Source of the DNA: Anopheles merus | Lineage: Eukaryota > Arthropoda > Insecta > Diptera > Culicidae | DNA length: 64,000 nucleotides | Direction of reading: 5' to 3' | Assembly: GCF_017562075.2 (NCBI RefSeq) | Contig: NC_054084.1 | Coordinates: 24,490,246 to 24,554,245, forward strand | Shown here: piece after piece, positions 27,301 through 41,549 of the stretch | Numbering within the stretch: position 1 is the first letter of the stretch | Layout: each line of letters starts with the position of its first letter | Position numbers and translations under genes: made by a program | The notes under the pieces: model-generated | The model's database searches: none | Seen by the model: only the letters and a program-made list of their open reading frames with translations | What the model was told of the DNA's origin: nothing

Positions 27301-28347
27301 TAATTCCGAATCGTCTTGGAACACGAAAAGGAAACAACACTACATGATCGACGCAAAACATGGCGCGATGTAAAGATGAGGTGGATGTAACCAGAGAGCG
27401 TGACTGTAGGAAAACTTGTTCGGTTCAAAGGAAAAAAATGGTGGGTAAAACGTGTAAAGCTTTCGACCAAACTACTGGACATTCGCGTAGATAAGTAAAA
27501 GCCAGAAAGGGTTGAAATAAATCTTCAAAACGAACATCTCTAAACTTCATGATAGATGACACACAAATATCAATCCGATTTCGGATTAATTTATTGTAGT
27601 GTTTATGAGAATAAGTTTCTAAGTATAAGTGAAAAAACATTTGCCATTGATCCAACAAAACCGGAAACAGTTAGTATGTTTCTCTTACGATCGCTGATGA
27701 CTGATTTGACTGATTGACATGACTGATTTATGGGAATTATACTAGGAAGACTTATGCTTCATTTTAGAGCAAATTATTTATCTTTTTTTATCCTCATAAT
27801 ACAACTGAATTCTGACATCTATGTATGTGGTTTACTATTAATAGCAATTTATAGTTACTTAGTCCAAATTCTACAAAATAAACATTTTTCTATTTGAAGA
27901 AAATTTTAAAATCATTTCAAAGCATCATCCAAACCTAACTCGACTAAACTTACTTTCTCAAAACAGATACGAATTTTGGTTCGTGCTTCAGAATTTAAGG
28001 ATCCAAGATATTTTCCCACGATTGTACCGTATTCTTTGCCGTCTTGTTAACATGTGCTTGTATTAGATAGAGCCATTAGGAAGCAATTATCTCGTTGTAG
28101 AATTCTCCCCACATCAAATCCAACCCAGTATTCTTCACCACCTTTATTTCATTGTTTGCATAATTTGGCGGCTAGTTCGTAGCCCCAGGCACTACTGCAA
28201 ACTTTTAGCAATGATCAGGAAAGAGTGCGAGAGAGAGACACACAGACAAGATCGCCTGACATAAGTGATCCATTCTGACAAAAAGGGTGATCTTGAATGA
28301 GATAGCAAAGATATACGGCTTACCTACCGACCAAACCGGATGCAACG
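24307..28347. other. Non-coding stretch, no supported gene
   Basis: No supported gene. The longest frame, minus 25437-25823, has no domain and unremarkable composition. A (CG)8 tract lies at 27112-27127. The block from about 27280 to 28340 is AT-rich. No terminal inverted repeats or target duplications were seen. Confidence 0.55.
27112..27127. repeat. (CG)8 alternating purine-pyrimidine tract
   Basis: Sixteen bases of perfect CG alternation, the classic sequence able to adopt left-handed Z-DNA. It is isolated in non-coding DNA. Confidence 0.9.
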
Positions 28348-28378
28348 GTGCTAATGATCATGCTTATGTTTCAGTTGG

Positions 28379-28554
28379 TTAGGGTTTGGCGGATGTCTAC
28401 CGAAAAAGATATGGTAATTTTTAACAGCCAGCAAGATGAAAGATCGCTGCAAAATGGTGCTGTATCTGTAGACATAAAACGCTACCGTAGGATATTGGCA
28501 TTTTGTAGATGTCTCGCTATCGCTAATCTTATAGTGTTGCAGTTATACAGATAA
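28379..28554 (+). other. Weak candidate exon or receptor-like relic
   Basis: An open frame follows an acceptor-like pyrimidine-CAG at about 28367-28372 and runs to a TAA. The translation has a basic, IKRYRR-containing segment followed by a hydrophobic stretch ending NLIVLQLYR. Its layout recalls the third cytoplasmic loop and sixth helix of a rhodopsin-like receptor. That resemblance is my inference from a short piece. Codon use is AT-rich, unlike the window's real exons. No donor closes it and no partner exon was found. It could be a decayed fragment or chance. Confidence 0.15.
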
Positions 28555-28599
28555 GATAGCATCACAATAATGAGTAAAGGTCCCCAGAACAATCATCAG

Positions 28600-31500
28600 A
28601 AATGTTGGAAGATGTTAGGAGGAAGTTCGATGCTCTAAGGTTCGACTTCATTATGATTACTACCTTTGTTTGCTTTCAGAGATCTCAGATATTCCTACAC
28701 GGAAATAAATAAAATTCCTCTGCCCTTGAATTGTGATCATGAAGCCCTTCGACGTCTTTACTACCATAGTAAACAGTGGGGTTATTTGGTAAAGAATAAC
28801 ACCGTCACTTATACTCAACGTTATGACACCCATGTAAAGCTGTACTCCAACCATAACTTAGGATTTTGGTACGGATTCGACCAAAATAGAATTCTATGAC
28901 ACACACACCAAACAAGAGTCCTGTCAAAACCAAACCATCTAGTCAAACAGTGCGACACGTGATACCAAAGCCAACAGTGTGGCATTAAAAGCTACGCAGA
29001 TCGAACGATAAGTACGACGCATACACTTCAAGCCAAACAGTGTGTGCGCCATGCGTGTGAATTAATTATGTAAATATGCTCACCCCGAACCAAGACCCAC
29101 CGAGTCGCGAGAGGGCCACCTCGGTGCGATTTAAATGAACCCAGGTCAGCATAGGTCATGGATATGTGTTGGTTTATTGTTCGCAACCTCTTGTTTGCGG
29201 CCCACCGGCCAGAACTTAATCATCTGTCCCAGAAAGGTGTTAATTTCCGTTCTTATCCACCGCTGCCCTTTTCGAGCTCCAGAGGCTCGGGCCCGCCTCC
29301 TAGTGTTCGTAGCTATCCACTAATATTTACTTTAGATTGTGTGTGTGTGTGTGTTTTTTTTACTTCACTCGCGAAGCAACATTATGCTTAGAAGCTTTTC
29401 CACTCTCGCGCGCTCTCTGTCTCCCTTTATCCAATTGTCGCAATGGTTGATCTGCGTTTGTTTGCCGTTAGCTCAACAAGGTGGGCCATGCGCGAGCCGT
29501 TCCATTAGACAGGAGAGGTCACACAGCGCGCTCAAACACCTTGTCAGTTTGGGGAGGTGGGATTTGCGTTCACAGCTGTGTTTTTTCGTTGTTGTTCTTT
29601 TTTTTTCGGAAACACTGGACAATCTGTCCCACCCGTCCATCTCGACGCCCAACCAATGATGTCACAAAATGAGCAGAAGATTGGCCGGTTTCGCGCAAAC
29701 GAAGGTCGGTGGGGCTTGCCGACATCTCGTCAGACAGGCAGAACATTGTCGGTTACGCTTAGAGTTAAACTGTTTAATTGTTTTAACCTTCTTGGTCACG
29801 GTTACCATTAAAATTGAGGAAAAAAGATGTAAAAGTTATTATTCAATTCGGATGGGGGTATAGGGCAGCTTTTAAACATCAAATTGGCGTGTGAAAATTG
29901 GAAACTGACTGAATTTAATGTTAAAGCATTCGGTTGAATAACCCAGCAAATATACGCGCCAGCTTCAGCAAAGGCCTTCGGTAGCCTGGACTGACTATTC
30001 CGTCGCGTGGACAGAAAAACATTTCTGCTAATCATGCAGTTAGGCTGCCATCATCGCCCAGATCGCTCCACTATGAAGAAGAATATATAAATAAAAGAAA
30101 GTACAAATCATTACCACACATTCTATGAAAATCTCCGTTCGCTTGAATCCATCTTCACCTTTTCTGCCAATAAAAGTTAGTGCTTTGCAGAATGTTACGA
30201 CTCATGTTTGTCTCACTATGTTGCTGCGTGTACACTTAACACGTTCACATTTTATGCGTCCCGCTTAATCCGATTTGTCGATCTTCTGGCGTTAATTCGT
30301 CGCGTTTTTACGATTTGACTTGGAAAGTGACGATCCCACCAAACGGCGTTGCAATAAACATTTTGCCCAATCAGCTGGCTTCAGCTTCAACAGTGATTAC
30401 AGTTTCAGTTCCCGATGTCTCACGATCGTTCGATACGTTTAACGACGGTAAAAATGCTCGTTAACGTATCTGACGTTTCCGGTTTTTAAGTTGCCTAATT
30501 GATTGTTTAAGAAGATTATTTGCCATTCGCAGCAACGCGAATCGATAATCACAGCAAATGCTAAATGAACTACCTGCGTGATTAGTTTTAACGCACGTGC
30601 TTTAAAACATATAATCATTTCGATGGAACACAAATATGTTCAATTGCTCAGAAGAACAAAGTGAATAAAAGCGGTTTAAAGCTATTTCTACATTTTCTAC
30701 GTGCATACTACAGAGGCTAAAGTAGCTGTCAACCAAAAGCAAAGAAGTCTCTACTTTAAAAAAAAATACAATTAGCGAGAGCAAAATACTTTCCGTACAG
30801 TAATGTGATGTGTAATGCATTTTCGATTTTTCGATCATAAATTTAAAATTTCCTTTCATGTTCGAGCGCAGCCCAGTCGCACCGAATATTCACCAAAAAT
30901 CGTACATTATTAACCACTTTCCTGTTCGAGCTTCTGCTTTTCCCCATTACTAAATGCGCGGCGGAAGCAGTGCTTCCCCGCTGCGGCCACGGCGACAATC
31001 AGCGATGTGTCACGAGCAAGCCAGCGTGCGCAGCAATAAAACCATCCTTTCAATCATCCAGTTCTTGCCCGGCAACCGGTTCGCAACCGAGTCGGGTGCG
31101 CTCGAACACAATAATTCGTACTCAATTAAAAGCGATCATAACAGTGACAAATAACGAACATCGTATCGCATTAATTCGATAATGGAAACGACTTTCTCGG
31201 GTCATTTCTGCACTTTATTGCACGTGAGGTAGCTCTTCCCGGCCGTGTCCGGTCCACCGTTTTGCCTTTTGCTCGTAACCGAACGTAATCCGGGCGGATA
31301 GTTGCGCGCGCGTTATTAACGCGACTTTAGCACACCTTTCCGCGGGCGTGTAAAATCGATCGAGGTGTGCAGGAAGCGTGCATTCATACAGTCACGCACG
31401 GATGCCGGTTTGCTAAGGGAGGAGTACGCTTTAACAGGGTTGGCTGTTTTTTTTTTTATTTGAGATAACAAATTTATTGAATTAACGCTGCCAAAACGGT

Positions 31501-34500
31501 GCTGGCAATGCAACCGTCCCGTGGGGCAGGAGAGAGCTTTCACACTTTAAACCCAATATCGGTAGGCTTTGCAAGAAAGTTGCAATTCTTCGATGATTGC
31601 AAAACTTGGCTCCGTTGATAGGCTTAAGAGATATGGATGCTACAAGTTTTTTTTTTCGTTTTTTGCAGTTCATACTGAACCATACATTGTCATCTTCGGC
31701 TGCGGCAAAAGCAGCGCGTTCGCGTAACCGCCAATTGGTAATGTTATTTTATTTTCTTCTTGGTTGGCCTGCATTACGATTACGGCTGTGCGTTACGAAT
31801 CGAACGGGTGTGTGAGAAAGCAACAAGCTCCAATCACTGAAAGTTTAAACCGCCCTAAGGTTAACTGTGAGCGGCGGAAATGAACAATAAAATGAACTTC
31901 GTGAAGGAAACACGCACAGTGACTAGCAGGTTATTGCAAATTCTTTCTTCTTGCGTGCGATTTTTTCTCCTTTTCCGTACGGTTTTTGTGAGAGAAAGAA
32001 TCGGCACAGCGTATGTAAAAAGCACTGGTTTGCGATAGCAAATGTTTTTGATGATCGCGCCCGACCGAAGCCAGGGGCCAAAGTCACAGATAGATATTAA
32101 CGCCTATCAATGTTTATGGTATTCATTTTGACGCATTAATATAATCTCATCAGTATATGGAAGCGGGCGGGTCGGAGGAAAAAAAGTCCAAATCGAATAT
32201 GTTTCATTTTAACGAAATTTTTCAGCTTCGTTTAAATCCCTTCCGGGGGGCACTCTATAACGCAATACAATTCTCCTTTTTTCCGTTCAGTGCCTGACCG
32301 AATCTCATGCTGTACACGCCCTTGCAACTGCTGCACACATAAAGTGACTTTGGTTGGCTTTGCCGCAGGCTTTTCCGGGGCACCGAAACGTAATTCAAGT
32401 TGACATTCAATGTGCTTTCGATTCCCTTTCATTTTTGCGACTCCCAAAATGGACCGCGGTCGGGTCCGCTACGTACATGGCACGCCGGAATTCCCTTAAC
32501 GCCGGGTGGGAAACTAGGGGGTGCTTTTCCCAGCCAGACAAACTTTGGGCGTTCACGGGCGGCCTAACGTAAAACCTTGGGGCCCGGCCGCCTGAATCTC
32601 GAGATCGGCTGACCACGAGCGGAATGGCTCGGAATGGGTCGATGTTTTTTTTCTTCCTTCTACCTACTACTGCCAACGCTCATTCTTTCCATACCGTTTG
32701 TCACATTAATCGTGACCGGGCGCACATTGCATCATTCGGTAGGCTAGTGATCTGGTTGGGCGGTGAAACAATTTTTATAACGGTACAAAACATGACCGAA
32801 ATTAAGACAAAACCAAAAAAAAGCACGGTATTCAACCGCAACGAGGTGATTTTATGCTGCCCATTCCAAGCAACATACAATCTGGTTTAATCCACCTAAC
32901 AGCTGTTACATGGTTTAGAATGGAGACCGAGATGGCAAACGGTAACGTTATTTAAGCACATATTAATTTACAAATTTGTTTGACAATCAGTTAATTGGGT
33001 TTAACGGTAAGTATCAACATAATCATTTAAAACAATAGCTATTAGTAGCTCTATTACAGATTCATGTTATCTACAGCTTTGTTGCTAGTTATATGCTTTG
33101 TGACTGTTTGATTTCAAGTCAAACTGTGCAATGTACTATTTATTTATGAAAACAACTCATTAATAAATTATAATAATAAGAAATTTTGTATGAAAATCCT
33201 CGAAATTATTTAAACTGCATTCGTTAAAATGTATATTAAAATCGAATTTTTCTTTTCCATTTCAGGTGAGACCACATCTTCAAGGGAAACAATCCAGAAA
33301 ATGCTTCAAAACTCGCATGAAAATTGAACAATTGAGAAGTATCTTTCATACAATTTTACGAAAAATTTAGAACACAACAAATCCGCTGCATTTTAGCATA
33401 TTAAGTTGCACATAATCTCCACATAATCACCACTGCATAATCAAGTACAATCTACAATCAAGTAATGCTCATGGTAATCAATTAATGTATCTACAAACAA
33501 GTCCGCTTAGTGTTTGAATTGTGGCCAATCGACAAGTTTTCGAACGTCTCCGCTTTACTCCAGGCGCACATTTTCGTAAAACACGTTACGTGCTGTGCAA
33601 CCATTGAGGCAAATACTGATCTCGCACGACGAGCCACGCTGTCTCGTTTGTCGCAGTTGGTACGGTGAGCACAGGTGGTTGCATTTTTGCAAGCACAACA
33701 TGCCACATCTTCCGTGACGACTACGACGGATAAGGAAACTGGTTGCAAAAACGAAGGAAGGAAGTAATATCCCATTTCTTTTCTAAAATGATCGTTGGGT
33801 GCTTTTAAACAATCCCGAACGCTTAGGTGCCTTATTTAGCACAAAAAAAAAACAAGACTGCTTACCTCGAAGAGGCATCCAATTGAACTTTCCCTCGATG
33901 AGCAAACCTGACCAGGTGTGCAATGTATGGTGATTAGATAATTGATCAAGTTCAATCAGCGTGTTAAGCTGTGCGTTGTAAATAAAACAAATTTAATTCA
34001 TTTAACGACAGACACACATACTCTGAACATATTTTGTATCCATCGAGTACCTAACACGGATATACTTCATACAGGAAATGAAATACGTCTACGGCTTGGC
34101 AACTGTGTCCAATGTATCATAATCCTCTTGGTGGAGGGGGGGATCTGTGTTTATTGAATGAATATTCATAAACTCTGCGCCCCGAAGGAAGTTCCCAAAG
34201 ATTCGTGCCATAAACACACCATCGCCAAAAAGGTTGTTGAACTTCCGTGACAACATATCCGATCACAAATCGAACACATGCCGCTCGTACAAAACGCCAT
34301 GAAAGAAAGTAATTTGATATAGGTGTGTATGTATTCACTCGTGAAAAAGAGCTATTTTCACGGTTTTTGGAGGAGGTCCTCGATTGCTTTTTTATGGCTT
34401 CTTGTTAATTGAGCTTCAACTATAATAACATCAGTTGTGCTCTACTGTTGTGTTGCACAATCTCGGCTACAAAGAACACACCTTTTAGGCTGCACATCAA

Positions 34501-35058
34501 CGGCAAAATCCTTATACGCTTATAATGACATTCAAGATGTTAATGCCTTCGATTGCAAGGAATGAACCTCAACAGAATGTCCAAGCCATGTCACCGCATG
34601 ACTTGGTGACGAAACTGACTGAGCCACAGTCAAAACAACATTGTTGTATGACCAGACTAATGCAAAAGGTGCTGATATCAATTTGAAAAACCATTCGTTC
34701 GATCTCGATCTCGTTTTGAATCGTGTGCATGTGTGCAACATCTTATAGCAGAGATTCTAGAGTCCAACGTAATCAAGAACCATGAGAAAAAATACGACAC
34801 ATAAATCATTTTCACAATGACTAACGCAACTCCCTTCACACCTGGTGCTTATGTGGCAGTGTGTGTCCACACTGTGACGCTGCTCGGCCTCAATCGAATG
34901 CATTCGCCACCCATTGCTATCTATAATCTGCCCGGTACGATTTGCTAGATGGTCGCCTAGACGCTCTGACCCTAGCAGGGTGCTCTAATTCCATTCCAAA
35001 AATCGTTCAATCAAAGCTGGGACACAAAAAAACTGTGCCGTCCTTACGCTAACGGTGA
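28600..35058. other. Non-coding stretch, no supported gene
   Basis: No supported gene. A near-consensus donor (GTAAGTATC) at about 33008 follows a region with only very short ATG frames. It could end a non-coding 5' exon, but nothing else supports that. A second acceptor/donor-like motif (TTTCAGGTGAG) is near 33265. AT-rich blocks lie at 30050-30900 and 32900-33500. Confidence 0.5.
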
Positions 35059-35074
35059 GCATGCATGCATGCAT
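35059..35074. repeat. (GCAT)4 palindromic repeat
   Basis: Four tandem GCAT units, which are self-complementary as ATGCAT. A three-unit copy occurs at 41157-41168. Both lie in non-coding DNA. Confidence 0.9.
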
Positions 35075-38000
35075 GTCTAAGAACGAGTGGTTCTCTTTTT
35101 TTGATAAATTTGAGTCACCATCCAGTTTGACATCTCAATTGTGCTTGTGGACACGTCGAGCGATAGAAGAATCGACGCAAGCATGACGTATGACGTACAC
35201 CTGGTCAACCAGTTAGCCTATATATTAGACATGCTCATAAATATTTGGTCGAAATCGCATTTGTCTAGGCATGATTGGGCTTACGAGAGCTTTTGGTTCA
35301 GAGCTGATTCGATCCTTCTATAATAAACCCAGCTAAAAGAAAACAAAAACACACGTAAGGTATTATTTCAATAGCTAATTATAATGAAAACAAGGCTAGA
35401 TCTTTTACATATACATATGTCACTTTTAAGAAAATACTAGGAATATTTTAGACTATTATTATTCTGTGGAGCTTCAAGTGGACTTCGCGATGTCCTAGTC
35501 TTTCGAACAAGTGGTCATCATTAGCTTGAACTTAGGACACATAAAGGACAAACAAAACATCTCGAGATAATTCTCGTAATGAATTCAACTTTGCCTGTAG
35601 TCATCTAGCGCACATCCTACGACACCAACGACGAGCCTTCGCAAACGGGGTGGGAATTAACCTTTCATTTTATTTTTCTTTCTACGCCAAAAATAATCCA
35701 TTGTTTGCACAGCAATCCATCATTGCTCTTTCTCCTCAAAACCTTCATTCAGAGGTCACCAAAAATTAGGAGCGACCACTGACCACCACTGGCGTGCACA
35801 ACGTGTGCCCGACGTGATTGAGAAATGTTCCACCCCAACGACAACATCTTGGTGTGTGCGAGCGTCGATAAGACCCGGAGAAGTGAACCTGGGCATCTCC
35901 AAACTGTCCGATTTGGCTACGAAATAATTGAAACGCCATAGTGAAACAAAAACTAAGCCGTCCCGCTATTGGCACTTGAGGACCGGGTCTCCCCTATGTT
36001 CAGGCATGCTATTGGGCCGTTGGGCAAGATATGGATCTTGCACACGGACACTTGCGACCGGAGCGATTGTATCAGCAAACATTGACAGAGCCGCTCTCGC
36101 AAGAGCCGGACGGGGGCCACACTTTCCAAGAAGTCGCACAGACATGCGGAGGCGAATTTGGACAATTTACGGCAGTTTTGGGTATACGAAAATGAGGCAA
36201 TTAGTCAACGCGGCCAGTGTACGCTGTCGTGCGTGTGTATTTATTCGATTCGGTTCACGCTACGCCTAAAAACATTGCTCTTGTAGGGCGCTGAAGTCGA
36301 GCGTTTGTTTGTTCCACATCGGATCAATGGTGTGGACTCGTTGACAGGTCAAGCTTCTTACTCAATCATACCGCACATTTGGGGGAGGGATTGCGTCTTA
36401 ATCATACCGTTTCGGATTTGGTTGGTATAACACGGCCTCGGTATGTGAGACGCGCATTAGCCAGGAATTAATGACAACGATGACAGATCGCGCTTTAGTG
36501 TCTGATCCGCACCGGGATACATGCATTCGATATGTCACCGGGCCGGGACAGTCTGAAAATTAAGTTGTGGAATGTCAGAGCTGTGGTATTTTAAAACAGA
36601 TAACAGGCTCATAGTAAAGAATGTTAGGAAAAATGCCAACCACATTCAAGCTTTCGGATTAAGTCCTAGTCCTGGTCAGCAGTTTGGAAACAAACTGCAA
36701 TTGAAAGTTCAAAGAACACCTAAAATTGCATAATTTCACACCACATTGATGAATGACTAAGGTCACGAAGGCGACGTTTACATCAGGAAAGCATCATAAT
36801 TACAAGAGAGAACAGTTCGGCTTGCCAAAAAAAATATTTTGCACACTTAAACCTTGAGCAGTGCTGCGATCACTACCAAACCTACACATCAATCCATCAA
36901 TCGCTTCCTCGATGTCAGACCGCCAAACCTGCCAAGTTTTCAAGATGCTCAGGACGAAACACGACCGCTAAGAAAGCCCCGTCGTGCGTGTTAACAGCAA
37001 CATTCACTTTCATTGCTCAACCGGAGAATGGAAATTGTCTTTCGATATTTTATACATTTTTCGGGCCCACACTAATTAGCGAAGACGGCCGCTTCTTCGC
37101 CATCTATGTGCGTGCGTTTGTGTGTGTGTGCTGGACATGTGCCGTTCCCGTTTCCTGCGACGTGCCTGCATGTGATTCTTCGATACGATTATCTGTCCCC
37201 GCTTTAAACTATACAGTGCCTTTGAGTAGGATGATTTTAGTAGTTTTTTTTATCCTCCTTTTTGTGAGTATGGTTTTTGCAGCAACTCTTAAAGCTGTTG
37301 ACGCGTTTTACGAACACTTTGGGGCCGTATTTGGGGAATGCCTTGCTGGATGGATGCTTGATGGATTTCACGGGGGGTTAGAAATGTTGCTAATTTGTGT
37401 GACCCTACGCCAAGATGGGCCGCCTGATGCGGATGATCTCGGTGCGACGGTGGTCAGGTTTTCAGGGCCATAACCATGTACCGGGGATGGCCGCATCAAA
37501 TTGATTACGCTCATCTGCCATGGTGCCGTAGCGGGGGACAGCAAATAGGGGACGATCTGTTTCGTCAACCTGCTCTGCGTTATGCGGACGCACTGGCCGT
37601 ACGTGGTGGAACTCACCTTTTGTTCGCGCAGTGTCAGTTTGTTGCAAATTTCAGCACTTAAATGCCGCCACCAAAGTGACATTCGTGGAGTAAGGTTACG
37701 TATGAGCGAACGTAAGACGCACGCAAACCCGGGATCCTTTCCCTTCCTTGCATAATTCTCGCTGTGTTAGGGCTTCTGAACATAATTTTACAGCTAAAAA
37801 CGATTTGGACGATTTTTACAAACTGAAAACCAATCACATATGGCACACAAATAGTTTTTCGTTGCAAAGCAAAAATTGATCATTCAAACAAATCTCCGGT
37901 CCAAACTTCACATCACACTTCTATCATGTTGTTGCCTCAAACCACTTTCGAAACGTAACCATTCCCTACACAGATGGTCCGTGATTTAAGCATAAAAGAA

Positions 38001-41000
38001 ACCGCCACTCGATGGCAGGTTAGCGTTCAAAAAGGGCTCCAGCCGTCAAAATGGGCCCGTTCAATCATCGCACTATCGCCGGTGGCAGCTTTCTTTCCTC
38101 CTTGCGCCCTTCGATCCCGTTTTTGAGGCTCCCCCAATAAAGTGTGCGCAGGGCTATCGGTGTCCGGTTGAAAAATGATCAACTAATTGGACCGTCTCTG
38201 GTGGTTTATTTAAGCCGACAAATTGTTGCCGCTAGTCCCACAGAACTAAGGGCGTTCCTGGCGTACCTCGCCTCTCCAGGCAGCGTGTCTGTAGTGTGTA
38301 GCGTCGTTGAACAGCTGGAACCACCACCCTACGGAATGGGGCAAAAATTTATCCAATTTAAACGGTGTAGTAATCTCGGAACCATTTCATACCGCTCTAA
38401 GCGACCTGGGTGATAATTGACTCATCGAATTGCACCGCCGCCGCCGTCGCGCAGCAATGCATCCGACGGCGATGTCTGATGTTGGCCGGTTTGTGGATAC
38501 AACTAATAGCCATAATCGATGGAAAAATGTTTATCCTGATTAATGAGCGTTAGTCTGACTGCATTCAGAGTGTGGAGGTTTGTGGCGGCATTAATTAGTG
38601 AGGTTGTGAAAGAGGGTAGATATCATAAAGTGGGCAGCACTATCACAAGTTAGGAGGAACAATCTATGCTCACGCCTAGATCTTGCTTTTTAGTGTAGAT
38701 TTGTGCATCTTTCAGTAGCTTATTTGTAAGCAAAGGACGTCAGAATTCGTTTTACTACAATAACGTCATTGAATTATTCGTAAACTCTTAAGAAAATTGC
38801 TGCTTTGAAAATATTATCAACTCCATTGAGCCTGATCGTACATCTAATAAAACACTCATTAAAAATAAACACGTATCAAGCTTGAAATATGTGAAATATA
38901 ACATTAAAGTGTACCTCTTACCAGTCACTTTACAAAACCATTCGCATATTTTCGCACAGTACCGGCCGCTTTGGTCCGTACTCGGAAGGTGTGAACAAAC
39001 GATATCACGTCCCACACTCCCACGTCTTCGCAGCACAAAGTTCGACTAGAAAGCAGCAAATTATGCAAAATGCTCTAGCGCCATCGTCCATTAGCTCAGC
39101 ATGGGCGGTGGTGCTTCATCCGGGAGGCACACACACACACACATACACAACATCATTAAATTGGTTTCAAACCTATATGAGATGATCTACTGTCGATCGT
39201 AACGGGAGAGTCGAGTTTGTTGAGTAAAACAATCCTAATAGAATGTGACGCTTTATACCTGGAACATATTGAGAGTCTATGTCCAGCCATGATCTATCTG
39301 CAAACTCATTAATAAAACATTACCCCACACGTATCTGTCGCATGGTGCTCAATTATTCAATACATGGGAAACGCGTTTATATTGTTTAAATATGAAAAAA
39401 ACAAAAACAACCACCACGTACTAAATCATCTTTTGCCTCAGTGGAAAGAGGAATCATAAAAGCCAGTAGCGTGATCCTCCATATACGATCAGCTCTTGCA
39501 AAACGAATCTAGGTTAAAGAGTGAAAAAAATCAAACACTTTGTAAGATAATTCGTCTAAGGCCGCACAGGTCCGCATCGATGAATGGTATAACAGTGTTC
39601 TGCCCGCTCATTAGTATGCGCCGGCCATACGTTAGCGTCCACAGTCGAGCGAACACACAGTCACGGACCGTACGTATCTAGAGAAAAAAAAAACTAGAGT
39701 CCCTTCCCTAACGGTAGCTCCCTGGAGGAGTGAAATGATCTTGTGCCCTCCGTAAAGGGCTCGTCAGTAATCGTCAGTACCGAACAGCGACAATGGTGAA
39801 TGGAACATGGCACAAGAACGGCAAGCAGCTTCCACCGCCCAGATGGAAGGCGTCAATTAGAGGGCGCCTTCGAAATATGTCAGTTACCTCTGGGAAAAAC
39901 AGCACCCAGCGCGGATAATAAAAAGGCCCGCCTGCCAAGCCAAGCCGTGCCGAGGCCAGGAACAATCTACTTAGTTCTAAGTGGGATCTCGTTCGTACGG
40001 TTTGTTTGTTTGGACAATCGCGGCTAACCTTTACCGGGCCGTAGCTTGCCCGATGGTGTCCTAGTTCGATTTGCTCCGCCACCTCACGATTGGCCCCCCC
40101 ATCCGAAATGGCACAGCAAAAGCGGTGGCCAATATTATCTACCTAACGCTTCCACAAACTTGGGCCATACCACCACCAGGTTCTGTGATTGATCGACTCA
40201 ATGGAAGGTAACTTCGCTCCGGTTGCTGCGGCCCCTGTATTGAGAGAGGGCGTAGGACACTTTGCGTCCATATTTGCGAACAATTGATCTTTGATTGATC
40301 ACACACGACCTCTCCAGCGCTGTCGGTCCGATCCAATTCTCACTTCTTCGCTGTCACACGGGCGAGGGTGATTTTGCGACCGCCGCAAAGCAGCAACCGT
40401 CGCTTTGTTGCTATTTTGAATGGGCATTTCAAAAATTGGAAAACGGCCACCACGCCACGTATTGTTAATTTTCTCAATGAGATTGCCGCCGCCTCACCAT
40501 TACGCGCCTTTCGGGCCTACTGCCAGCCGTGACACACCGTGAGCGGATATCGGCTTCGAATTGCCGTCTTGCGGGCCGGAACACGCGACCAGCGACAACA
40601 AGCGTGCGTTCGTGCTCTCGGGAGAGATTCAGCTGTCAATCAGAGTCAACGATCATTGGTTCAGTAATGACCGCAAGTGGCAACACTGTCACCGGTGTGG
40701 CTTCCCACCACGGTGGGCCGCGTTTGTTTGTTTCTCCCGGGCCTATCGAACCAATCTCACACCTTTTGTGGCAGCGTTGCTTGGGCGGCACTTTTTTGCG
40801 GTTTAACGCAACACACCACGGGAGACGTCCCAAAGGGAGGATGTGGCTTACATTGTTTCATGATCCACCGCCTTTCATGATCCGCCGAGTGAGCCTATTG
40901 GTACAGTTTAAATGGTGCCAGATTGTCAGTAAAATTTTTCAACTATCACTACTATTTCCAAACATCGTCACAGTGTCTCCTAGCTAGCATATAAAACGTT

Positions 41001-41531
41001 CATTTTCCTCCAACTCACTAAAATTACACATTGCACATATTTAATGATAATGAAAAAAATACATTCCCACTACACACGATCGTTATGCTCGTTAGAGGAT
41101 CGTGAATGACGGCGAGGGACGATTTACCTTTCTTCCCTTTCCGTGCAGCAGCTGAAGCATGCATGCATGAGCCACAAGAGCCAGCCGAAGCAAATGCAAA
41201 CGAAGAAGTGTGCAAAACAATTTAGCAAAAGCCGGAGCTACGGTGGCAAAACGATCCTGACCTCGGCGTGGTGTTAAACGATATTGCTGCCGTTTTGACT
41301 GACACCGAAGCTACCACACCATGATGCTTATTATTTTGTTTGCATGCTTCTTGGCGGGCCCGATTTCCCGTCCCCCCTCTCCGGTGCACTATCGCCAAAC
41401 GGAGTGCCCCCGAGTGCAATTATGTCCGCCGCTATTGCTGTGGGAACAAATGCGCTTGGGAGGACACGGCGGTGCGCGAAAAATAACAAAATAATAATAA
41501 CGCATGCAAAATGCAGGGGCAAACGGCGGCT
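35075..41531. other. Non-coding stretch, no supported gene
   Basis: No supported gene. The frame at 36988-37473 (161 codons, plus) holds an internal ATG at 37229 followed by a strongly hydrophobic run that mimics a signal peptide. It is produced by T-rich DNA and contains internal splice-like signals in the wrong phase for the downstream gene. The frame at 40529-40987 shows no domain. Confidence 0.5.
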
Positions 41532-41549
41532 GGGGGGGGGGGGGGGGGG
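41532..41549 (+). repeat. G18 homopolymer
   Basis: Eighteen consecutive G bases after a GGCGGCT stretch. It is able to fold as a quadruplex and is also a place where sequencing and assembly commonly miscount length. No promoter or gene edge is seen beside it. Confidence 0.95.

Noticed and set aside
36988..37473. 161-codon frame with a signal-peptide-like hydrophobic segment
   Set aside because: Considered as the missing first exon of the fibrinogen-domain gene. The strongest donor inside it (GTGAGT near 37264) is in phase 0, not the required phase 2, and the hydrophobic run comes from poly(T).
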